A DNA stretch of 64,000 bases from NCBI RefSeq assembly GCF_030272615.1, contig NC_081412.1, positions 549,474,488 through 549,538,487 of the forward strand, written 5' to 3'. The DNA comes from Cryptomeria japonica (Eukaryota > Streptophyta > Pinopsida > Cupressales > Cupressaceae). Positions 19,891 to 30,200 of this stretch are shown in pieces. The number at the start of each line of letters is the position of its first letter. Within the stretch, counting starts at the first letter, position 1. The notes under the pieces were generated by a model, which was not told the origin of the DNA, ran no database searches, and saw nothing but the letters and a program-made list of their open reading frames with translations. Made by a program: the position numbers and the translations under genes.

Positions 19891-22790
19891 ATGAGTTTTA
19901 CTACTATTACTCCAACCTATAATATTCTCAAGAGAAGTTGTAGAATTAAGGCTTTCCAAGGTTTAATTATCGAGGAGATGGAGCCTAATTTGGATAACTT
20001 ATTCCATGAGGATATTGGTGGTTCTTCCAATCCTACAAATGATGTCAGTTATCCTCATTCTTTATATAATTCTCATGATGTGGTTGAATCACTAACTAGG
20101 GTTTCCATTGACCAATTAGAGAAGATTGACAATCAATTTAAAAATCTTCAACAATGGATGAGTTACCTAGAAAGTGAGGCTCTACCACTAATTGAAGTAT
20201 TAAAAAGAATGATTCAAAGTGATAAAATTGGTGTTGATGTGTTACGTGGTATTTCTCAAATTGTTGGTAATAATATTATGCTTATGAAGAGTTGTGTTTA
20301 AGTCCTTGGTTATACACAACCTCCTAGTCAAGCTAATCATTCCATTCTTTTGACTAACCCTATGGCTAGTGTTCCCACTTTTACATCTAACATCATGACT
20401 ACCTCTACACAAAATGTCATACCTACAAATGTCAGTCAAGGGGAAAACTCCTCTAATCATAATTCCTTCATACCTCCTCCTATGAGTCTTCCATTTGTTA
20501 ACCAATCTTCTCCAATACCTACTTATCATATTGTTCCACCTCCTTATTCTCAACCCCCACCTTCATATAACAATATCCCTCCTTATTATCAAGCTCCTCC
20601 TTCCTACAATAATTTTATCCCTCCTAATTCCAACATGTCCAATTTCAGTCCTTCTACCAAAGGTACCATCAATAGTCTAGCCCAAACAATATCTTCCTTG
20701 CAACAACAAATCGCGTCTATGAATCAATTTAAATATAATGTACCCACATTTGATGTAGTGAGCCCATTATCCAATGTCATTTTTTGTGTTGTCCCTCCTA
20801 AACATGTGGAAGTCTCTCAATTGGAGTTTTATAATGGAAAAGGTGACTCCTTGACTCATGTGAAAATATTTTAAACTTTGTGTAGTGACTTTTCTCATGA
20901 CTAAAGATTGTTGGCTAAATTGTTTAGTAGAACACTAAGGGATAAAGATTTGCAATGGTATTGTTCTTTACCTCCTTATTCTATTGCTTCATTTCAACAA
21001 TTGGCTAATTCTTTCATTCAACAATTTCACAATAATATTGGACCTAAAATTACTTTGACTAATTTGATGCATTATAAGCAAGGTGTTAAAGAAAAAGTGA
21101 CTGATTTTATTTGTAGATATAAACATTTGTATTCTCAAATTGCTTTTCATGTGCTTGATAAAGATATTCAAAGAATTTTCATTTCTAATTTTCAAAAAGA
21201 TATTAGGGATAAACTTCTCTTTTCTGAGTTTACTTCCTTTACACAGTTGTGTGCAGTACTTCACAATTATCACCTTATCACGAGTCAATTGGAACAATCA
21301 TCTTCAATGGCTTCAAATGATAAAATTGAAAGTTCTCAACAACCTTTTGCAAAGTTCAAACGGAATAAGGGATTCATCAAATTCAATGACAACAACAACA
21401 CTCAAGTAGTAGCCGCAACAGGTGTGCCTCCTTTGTCCAAATGCTTTAGAAAAGAATTCACTTCTCTTAATGAATCTTTGTACAGTATTATGTCGCAATT
21501 GTTACAAAGGAATGTGTTGAAACTTCCCCCTATTAATTCAATTGATACAACTAAGCCTTTGTCATATGTCTTTGATTCCAAAGCTTTTTCCCAATATCGT
21601 CGTCAAACTGATCATGACACTGAAAAGTGTTATTCCTTAAATAATAAGATTCAAGACTTGATTGATAGCAATTTTATATTTGTGGCTAGTGTGAATGATA
21701 AAGGAAATAAATTCGTAGCTCCTCCTAATCAAAATCTTCAAATTTTCACTGATCCTTTACCTCCCCATTCCACTAATGTGATTGAGACTGATCATCTTGC
21801 TTTCTCTCCCAATGATCTTGGCCTTGAGTCTAATAATGTGGTGAACCTTATTGATAAAAATGAAACTCCTAAGGACTTATACATTATATTTGATCCTAGT
21901 TGGACTATTGAAGCACCCAATGGCCCATTATATATCACTGCGAGAATCAAGGGCATACCCTCTCAAGGGGTGCTCATTGATGCAACTTGTATGATTAATG
22001 TGATAACTGAAAGAATTTATTTATACTTTACAATTGCATCAAATGACACATGAGAAATATGATGCGGTGATTAATCTTGTCCTACCATTGGTTCTATTTC
22101 TCTTCCCATTGAGGTTGGTACTAAAACTTTAGATATTAACTTTTCTATAATTCCTACATCAAAATAATTTCATGTGAAGTTAGGACATTCTTGGCTCTCT
22201 TCCATGAAAGCGATCCCTTCTATTGTTCATAAATATTTAAAATTTCCTCTTGATGACAAGATCATAACTATTAATCATAGCATGTACCAACCTAGGATTA
22301 GGTAAAGAGATGTTTGTCTTGATTTTTTTGGTCTAAACAATTCCAACCTCTTAAACCTAGAAGTGATTCTCTTTTTCAATCTTATCAAAAATGAAAAAAT
22401 GAGATGATTGTATCCTTGAGTAAACCTAGAAATCAAACACTTAGTCTTCCTCCAACTAATGATCACATGGCTCTTCTTATGGATAAGTCTATTCTTCCTC
22501 CTAAGGATAGAGATAGTCTTTCCCCTAAGGAAGAATCTGTTCCTTCTCCTAAGAATGAGTCTATTATTCCTCCCAAGGATACAAAAGCTCTTCCTCCTAA
22601 GCATCAATCTATTCCTCCTTCTAAGGATAAACATATTATTCCTCCTAAGGATAGAACTATTCCTCCTCATGATGGACCTGGTCTCCTTCCCACACCTTCT
22701 ATTCCTCCTTTATATGGTGTGGTTTCGCCTCCTACATCTTACAAAGGGAAGCGACTGACCTCTCCTATTGCTCAACCTAAAAGACCTTCC
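19891..22790 (+). pseudogene. Gypsy gag-protease polyprotein of copy A
   Basis: ATG at 19891 (MSFTTITPTYNI), matching the gag start of element B. One frame to 22053 is broken by stops near 20299, 20872 and 20903. Order: N-terminal region, Pro/Ser-rich linker (about 20400-20640), retrotransposon gag domain (TLRDKDLQWYCSLPPYSI, EKVTDFICRYKHLYSQI), Cys/His segment (HDTEKCYSL), and a protease-like region. In that region the usual D-[ST]-G is VLIDATCMINVI, so an active protease is doubtful. After 22053 the frame changes and a Pro-rich repeat region follows (22480-22680). A solo LTR then cuts the gene at 22791. No RT follows. Confidence 0.85.
22480..22680 (+). repeat. Coding Pro-Pro-Lys-Asp repeats
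   Basis: About eight degenerate units translate as variants of 'IPPKDR-S', e.g. LPPKHQSIPPSKDKHIIPPK. The matching part of element B has only scattered Pro/Lys and no clear array. Confidence 0.7.
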
Positions 22791-24033
22791 TAATCCAAGG
22801 GAAACATGCAATGAAGGTGCAAGGTTTGTTTAAATAAAAATAAGCATAGACACCCAGGAAAATACCAAATAAAACTTTATACCTTCACAAATGTTGCCTC
22901 TTGTTCCTCCGATTGAGCCTTTGGTGAAGTGGAATAGCACCCTATCTCCATTTGATTGGATTGGCTCCAAGATTGGATGTGGAGCTCTCTTCACTACACA
23001 ACAACAATGAGATTGATGGATGGATGAAAGTGACTAAGTGTTGAAAGGATTTGCCTATAATAAGGATGCTAAGGATGATTCTAATCTTAAATGGACAAGA
23101 TGAGATTACACAAGTATCAAATATGGAAATGAGGGAGGAGGCCCTAAATTATAGATTTGAAGAGGCCAAAATGGAGGGCCAAGATTGATTTGGAATGGAG
23201 GGTGGAGGTTGAATGGAAGTGATGGGAGGGATTGAGAGGACAAGGTGTGGAGACCAAGAGATTTTCCATAAAGGCATTTCTTGTCTTCACACTCCTCAAG
23301 GTGTATAGGGAAGTGTCCCCAATGCACATTGGAAGAATAAAAGGAATTAAAAATTCCTTAGGAAGGGATAAGAGGAATTTAAAATTTTAAAATAGAAGAT
23401 TGCATGGGAAAAAGGGAAGAGAAAAGGAATTAAAAATTCCTTGGGAAGAGAGGGCATGTGAATGTGCAAAGGATTTGAAATCCTTTGATATGACCAAAGT
23501 AGGTGCATTTAAGGTTTTGGGAGGTGAGATGGGAATGCCATTTATGGCAAGAGGTTGACTTGCTCCTAATCTTGGAGATTAGGATTGTAAAAATGATTAA
23601 GAGAGGAGATTAGGTGAGCTAATAAGAGATTAGAGGGCAAGTGGATAAGTTAGGAGGATTGGACAAGAGGAGAAAGAATGAGTGGAGGATTTTAAAATTG
23701 GAGGATAATGATAAGCATGCTTCTAAATAAATTAATTAGGCTAAGAGAAGATTAGAAGAAGTGATTTGTAGGAATCACATGACTTAAATTAATTAATTAG
23801 AATTAATTAACTAAAAAGGAATTTAGAAGGATTAATGATTTTATTGACTTTAGAAGAATAGAGGAAATAATTAATTTATTTGGTAATTTTAATTTTTGTA
23901 TTATAGTGGCAGGATTAGTTAAATTTAATTTGATTAATTCTGAGAGGAGTAAGGATAACACAATTAAATTAATTAATTATGTAGAAAGGTTAAATTAATT
24001 AAATATTTAATTTAATTAATTTAGGCATCTACA
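22791..24033 (-). repeat. Solo LTR inserted in copy A
   Basis: Read on the minus strand it starts TGTAGATGCC, like the other gypsy LTRs in this window (TGTAGCATCC, TGTAGAGTCA). It interrupts the polyprotein between the KRPS segment and a tail that resumes at 24034. Flanking 5-mers cttcc and cttct agree at four of five positions. The interior is very A/T-rich (attaattaatt runs at 23700-24020). The left terminus is taa instead of tg, presumably mutated. Confidence 0.65.
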
Positions 24034-24682
24034 CTTCTCATATGCATCCTTCCTTCAAAGAAGAAAATAAGCCTATGCCCGATGAACCTAAACCTTCACT
24101 TGACCTTCAGCTAAAACTAAACGAAACCATTGTGTGAGAGAACACTGACATAAATGTCATGCTAGAGCTCATGAAATTTCATCTCAAACCATTTATTCCC
24201 TGAAGACACTAGCTGTTGACATAATACCATTTTATCAACCTTCTCCTAACCAAGAGGTTCAACCAAATTCTCCAAGACGCAAAATGATTAAGACATATGA
24301 TGGTTCACGTTCTATTTCTATTAAAGCTCCTATTTTTGTTAATCTTGATGAAGTAATAGATGAGAATATTATTCATGATCAAAATTTTGATCCTAATATT
24401 TCATATGATGAATATGAATATATTGATGTTGATAATGATTTATATAAACAATTTTTAAAAGCATTAATCCTAGCTCCAAGTAATAGACAAAGTGACTCAT
24501 CATTAGAGCATGGTCCTTGTTTGGAACTTGTGATAGCTCCATCTACTATGCTTGATGTGTCTCCTCTTGCATATTGTCCACCTTCCCAAAATAATGATGA
24601 GCAACATCAGGGGGAAGATGACTTACTTGATTATCTCTATTCGTGTTGTAGATTCTCTCTCTCCTCTCGTGCTTGTTTGTGA
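24034..24682 (+). pseudogene. C-terminal part of copy A polyprotein
   Basis: Resumes after the solo LTR. The open frame from 24284 contains PIFVNLDEVIDENIIHDQNF, then an acidic Tyr/Asp stretch and LILAPSNRQSD. The corresponding tail of element B reads PIFINLDDDIDENVIHDENV and LILAPRQEQ. Conservation in two copies shows this tail is part of the family, not chance. It is where the RT region of a full element would be expected. Function unknown. Confidence 0.75.
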
Positions 24683-25405
24683 TCTTCTTCTATTTGTCTC
24701 TTAATTCTTCTATTTGTTGTCCCTAGTGTTGTCTACTTGAGGACTATGCAAAGTGTTGAGATCTCTTTTGGTCTCTCTTATGTTGACTCAAAAGACACAT
24801 GTGCCCTTCTTCCATGGTGGTTTTTCTTTCTTTGGGAGATGAGGACAATTCTATACAAATATATATACATGATATACATTATTTATCATAAAAAGCATAC
24901 TGATCCCAGAGTTAAGCAAAACCACCCCGTGCTTTGTGTTTTGTGATCAGTATCCTTTGACTTGTCCTCTCTTGGGGGCATATTATTATGATAACGTGCT
25001 TGTACTTTTGGGGTGTATCCTACCTTAAAGAAATTGCTGCTGACAAGGCATACACAATTGCTTTAACGTGGGGGCATACACTCTGCTTAGTGATTCTCTC
25101 TCTTGCATATCTTGATACTTAAAGTTACTTAGCGAACTTTGTCTTTTGCTTTGTAATTTTGATATTTTTCTTTTCATGACTCATGGTAAGGGAATCTTAC
25201 TAGGCTTGTAGACATGGTTTTCTCTTTCTCTTTCTTTCATGATGCCCCTTTTATCTTGTTATCAAAGTTGTGAGATCCTAAAGTCCACTGGGGACTTGGT
25301 GTATCTTGCCTCCGCGGTGATTTGGTGAAAGTTTTTCAATGTTAACCCTTTGTACTTTACTGAGAGTATGATTGACTTCATACTCTCGCTAAAGTGGGGG
25401 CTAAA
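24683..25405 (+). other. 3' non-coding region and purine tract of copy A
   Basis: Shares blocks with 53311-54050 of element B in reverse, such as 'gactcaaaagacacatgtg' and the purine tract aaagtgggggctaaa (25391-25405). A potential stem (cagag...gtgctttgtg, 24905-24955) also has a counterpart in B. Confidence 0.65.
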
Positions 25406-26582
25406 TGTAGCATCCTAAAATTGCACCCTTGTACAATTTTGACTACATTGAGTCCCTACCTTATCGTTTGCGCCCCTTGGCTTGATTGGGACCTGATTAT
25501 GCTCATGCCCCTCATGCATTACATCATTTTTTACTTTTTCTATGCACATGACACCTTATCCTAGCCCTAAATAGGGGTAGGACTAGGGCACCACATTTTG
25601 GTCCTAATTAGGACTAGGGTGCCACACTCTGGTCCCCCCTAATTGGGGCCTCTTTAAAAGCCTTTGCCCTATTTCAAAATTGAATGGAAATTCCAGCTCC
25701 GTGTCAACTCATGTTGGTAAATTAGCAAGTTTTCTGACGAGGAAGTATAAAAGGAGGTTTTCCTCTCTTATTTGACATCTATCAAGCATCCGACAATCAT
25801 ATGACATCAAGCAATCAAATATTTAAGAGCAATTGAGCAATAATCAGTCTTCCTTCAAGCCTTAGAGCAACAATAAAGTCAATAATCAAGCATTGAAGTA
25901 GACATCTTTTCATTCTATTTTGTTAATGACTACATCAAGCCCTGATTCCATGTGGAGACAAACAAAACTTCACAAGGAGCTATATCATTTGATTTTCAGT
26001 CATTATTCAGCATCTGCCTCAAAAGGAGAATCTTCCATTACAACAATTTCAATTATCTTTATCTCAATTTCATGGTTAATTTCAAAACCGCAATTTGACC
26101 TAAGGTAAGCCCCTATTTCCAACCTATTTCCCTTTCTTTCTCTGTGTAGGAAACAGGTATGAAGCTGCGATCTTCATGATTGACATTATTTGCAGAGACA
26201 AATTAACCCTCTTTAACGTGTGAAAAGTTAGGAGGACTAGAGCAACGGGCGCTCCGGTCTTGACATTTTTGGAGCTTTTTCGGGAATCAAATTCGAATCC
26301 ACATATATTGCTCAGATCTAGGTGCGTGCCTCAATTTGATGACTGTAGCTCATTATTTCCGTATTCTTACCTTCATTTTTAGCACTTTTCTTTAATTTTA
26401 GCATTTCAACTCACAAAAGAGGGCAAACAAATTCACACTCCCCTTAAATCAAATCAACATTCAGTCCTTATCATTTCTGATTTGTGTCTGAATCTATTGG
26501 ATTTCACCCCCTTTTGAATGTAATGGCAGATTAGCAACTTTCATACATCTAGTAGTGGAAACCCTAATTTTTCACCATTACA
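25406..26582 (+). repeat. 3' LTR of copy A
   Basis: TGTAGCATCCTAAAATTG to CACCATTACA. Its right end lies 626 bp before the pTAC16 ATG, so any read-out promoter activity would point at the gene. Confidence 0.9.
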
Positions 26583-26751
26583 CTAGCTATAGTTACTTAA
26601 TCTATTTGAAAGAATGATATTTTGACTTTTTTGATTCATCATATATGGTGACCATACATATAAGAATATACCACTTGTCAATGTATTATTACATAAAAAA
26701 CTTTAATATTAAAAATAAATACAAAACTAAATGAACTATAACATAAATATA

Positions 26752-26905
26752 CTCATTTTTTTTTTATGAAGGTCTAGACCTGCAAGCACAACAATCCAAC
26801 AAGGGCACGAAGCCCACGAGCACACCAGCCCAACAAAGACCTTCACAAAGTAGTTTTAGCCACCGAATACAAAAACACAAACCTAAAGACTGAAACCTCT
26901 TCAAC
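26752..26905 (-). mobile_element. Possible LINE or SINE 3' tail (antisense)
   Basis: A T9-10 run at about 26759 is followed by a more G/C-rich stretch. On the minus strand it reads as GGGCTTCGTGCCCTTGTTGG...GGTCTAGACCTTCAT ending in poly-A. That is the usual look of a plant LINE/SINE 3' end. No coding part and no duplication seen. Confidence 0.35.
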
Positions 26906-27039
26906 TAAGAACCATATACTAATTTCACCACAACAACACTTAATTTCAAATTATTACTATTTTACCACAATTAAATTCACAATAAATATGCAATCATCCA
27001 TTTAAAATAAGCAATGGAGGAAACACGAAAAGATATCCA

Positions 27040-27208
27040 AGGAAACACCATCTTAGTAACACGTGGCATCATTGAGATAAAATCTTACCCACTTGATTTA
27101 TTTTCTGGCTTCCCATTGGCTGATGTTCTCGTTCATACCGCTCACACATAACAAAAGCCATCAAAATTCACTTTCATTTCTATCATCGGCATTTTCAAAT
27201 CCCCACAC
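27040..27208 (+). promoter_or_regulatory. Putative proximal promoter and 5' UTR of pTAC16
   Basis: Contains a G-box core CACGTG (27060-27065), a GATAA I-box-like site (27076-27080) and an inverted CCAAT (ATTGG, 27115-27119) within 60 bp. The G-box plus I-box pairing is known from light-regulated plant nuclear genes for plastid proteins. No convincing TATA box. A 19-bp sequence (27179-27197) is repeated just inside the coding region (27217-27235). Confidence 0.45.
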
Positions 27209-30200
27209 ATGGCAACTCTATCATCGGCATTTTCATGCCGATTAGGTAATTCTCACAAAAATGTCCTCAACAAAAATGTATTTGTCCCACCAAATCATAA
27301 ACCTTACAGAAGGCATAAATCAAAACGCTTGTTATTAGTTACAGCCGAGCAATCCTCATTTTTGAAGAATTTGAGCTGGGGTTTCGGAAAGAAGAGCGAG
27401 GACGAGGATGCAAAACCAGTTGTAAAGGAATCATCATCAATAGTGTTGAGTAACAAAACAAATCCTTTCGGTCTGGGTAAATTAAGGCAACAAGAACCCA
27501 AAACAGTGTTTGTAGCAGGTGCGACAGGTCAGTTTGGTGCCAGGATCTCACAAATGCTGCTGCGTCAAGGTTTTACTGTGCGAGCTGGTGTTACAGACCT
27601 CTCATTTGCTCAAGACTTGGCACAATTTGCAATCCAATATAAGGTTAGTTTTAAATCCTCTGCCCCCTTTATCTTTGGTAGCTTATCAAAGGGCCTATTT
27701 TGACAGTGCAGAAACTTCTAAGATTATAGTAATGTCATTATAGCGTTGAATTCTTCCAATTGGGAAAGCAAGCAAGTTATAAAAATTGAAGTTTCTTTGG
27801 AAAAAGGCCAATTGCTTTTTTAATATAACGTATACCATATTTGGGCTATTCAAAATTGGAGCTAAGTGTAATGAAACAATTGCAAATACTGGGTAATAAT
27901 ATGTCACTTTGAGGGGAACCTCCTAATCCATTTTGAGGGGCTGCCTCCAATAGTGTCCAATAAGAACATGATATCCAAGCTCCTATATATACACTATTTA
28001 TGCCTTGGATGTCAACTTGATTGACTGAGATACCTAGGATGACCTAAATATCTAAATAAGAAAAAACAATGATAAGATAACTTAATTAAGAGTTAAGGTA
28101 GCCACTAATGAGCTACTCATAACCTTATTAACACTATAGGATTAAGGGTGTAGCACACCCCCACTCCTCAAAGAGGCATTGTCCTCAATGCTAATCAATT
28201 GTGTTTGCTTCTACACAAAATCTTCATTTTCCCAAGTGGCATCTTTGATCGGCCAATTCTTCCATTGGATGAGGTATTTTGTGATTGTTTGAGGTACTAA
28301 CTCTGGATACAAATTGGCTCTTCCTTCTTCATCTAGCTTTGGTCACATTGGGATAAAAATTTGTTTTCATTAACCTTTGTTGAACTAGAGACATGGAAAA
28401 TTAGATATCGCTTTGTTGACTTAGGTAGCTCCAACTTATATGATACATCGTTAGTCCTCTATGAATCCTTATAAGGCCCATAGAAATCGGGTTCCCCCTT
28501 TGAATTTGATGTTTGGTGTTTCAAGAATGACTTTTATTGTTTTTGCTAGTGTCGAATATGGTCATCACTAATTTCACCTTATCATGTGCTTGTAAGGGAG
28601 AAATGATGGATGGTGATAGGTTCTCTAGTAATTGGAGGGCTTGACCATGATCACTATTGGTAGGCCATCTTTTTGAGATAACCCACAAAATTGTAATTGC
28701 TTGCAAACTAGGTGATGCAGTAACCTTTGGTTGCACTACTAATGATAATAATTGAGCCAAACCTCTACCCACATCTAGTTAAGGCATCTTTTGCATTTGG
28801 TGTGAGCTTGCTATTTATGGACTCTTCACATGCAATGCTCCTTGCTCAAAATTTCTATCTTATGAGTGGAAATGCACAAATAGCTCCTAGAAACTCATCT
28901 CTGTTGTGCTCAAAGTATTGCACCATTGGACACTAAAACAGTTACTACTTCAGCCATGAGTATGGCAAACATAGAACAATCTATCTTGTAATCTCCCATG
29001 GTGAGCTTAATATTATTGCATTTCCCTGAACAATTGACAGTTCCACCATTTGTAATAACCTAGAATTCTAGGGTTGGGTAGATAAAAATTTTTAATTATT
29101 TTTCCAATTTATTGTTGATTAAGTTGTGTGTACTCTCTTTGTCAATCAATATTGTTACCTTCTATTATTTTAGGAAACCCCTTACCTTGAGAGTTTGTGC
29201 GTTGCTGCACCTTATAGTACATGACAACATATAGTTGGTTGCTACACTCTCTTCTTCGTCCATTTCTTCCTCATAGGTATCCTTAATGTAAAATAATTTC
29301 TTTTCAGCACATTTATGCCCTTTATTCTATTTTTTTATCACAATTGAAAACAATCCCTTTTCCCCTTTTATCCTCAATTTGTTGAGGTGTCAATCTCATA
29401 GGTTGAGGAAACGATGATGATGGGGCCCTCCCATCTCCTTTGCTAGGGAATTCCTCCCATCTATTGGCTCTTTCGGCCTTGCCATAACCATTGCTTGGAA
29501 CATAGAACTTGGATGGAACCTGTATACCTCATATTTGACATGGTCTTTTGAACCCCCTAGAAATGATTCCTTCAATTTTTCACCTACAACATTCTCTACC
29601 CGTAAAGACAAAGTTTGGAACGGTTGATTGTTCAATATAATCCTTTAAAGTTTAATGTACCTCTTTGCTTCAATTTGGTGAGTTGGCTGAAGTGGCTATC
29701 CATAAAATTGTCTCCACTTGTTCCTCTATAAAAACCAACCATTAGACCAAACAACTCTTCTTTTCCTTCTCTTTACACAGCCGATGATACCAAATGAATT
29801 GATCTAGTTCCAAGTACAACGATGTCATTGCCACCTTTTGTTGACATGGGCCATGATGAAGACCAAAGAATTTCTCTATTGGCAAAGACAATCGATCAAA
29901 TCTTTGTCATCAAACCTTTGCATATCCAAATTTGGTGTGAAGTGCCTAGACATAGAGTTGTTTGAGTGATGTTTAATCTTGAGATTTGAGTCAAATATAG
30001 AAGAATGATGTCCTTTACAATAATCATTTTCTTCGCAAATATTATGATGTGAATCTCTTGTCTTATCTTAGAGTTCATAAAACTCTTAAGAGAATCACAT
30101 CTTTTCATTATTGTCTGGATCTCGTCACTCATCACAAATCATTTCATTGCTCTACCATTTCTAACTTGATTTCCTTCTTCAAATTTTTGTTTTCTTCCCT

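Larger units (their letters stand above)
17936..26582 (+). mobile_element. Ty3/gypsy LTR element copy A, gag-protease only
   Basis: Two LTRs of about 1.18 kb in direct orientation (17936-19122 and 25406-26582). A primer-binding site follows the first and a purine tract (aaagtgggggctaaa) precedes the second. The internal ORFs are gag, a protease-like region and a Pro-rich to acidic tail, and a solo LTR interrupts them at 22791-24033. No reverse transcriptase, RNase H or integrase sequence lies between the LTRs, so it is non-autonomous. LTR divergence is clearly higher than in element B (by eye roughly one base in ten). No matching 5-mers flank it. Element B at 52097-59862 encodes the same protein set. 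Confidence 0.85.

Noticed and set aside
22275-22670. Minus-strand ORF with repeated ILRRKNRL-like units
   Set aside because: Antisense shadow of the Pro-Pro-Lys-Asp repeats of copy A.
24898-24960. 5S rRNA-like fragment (gatcccagagttaagc)
   Set aside because: Only about 16 bases resemble 5S rRNA. The block is a shared non-coding part of copy A and element B.
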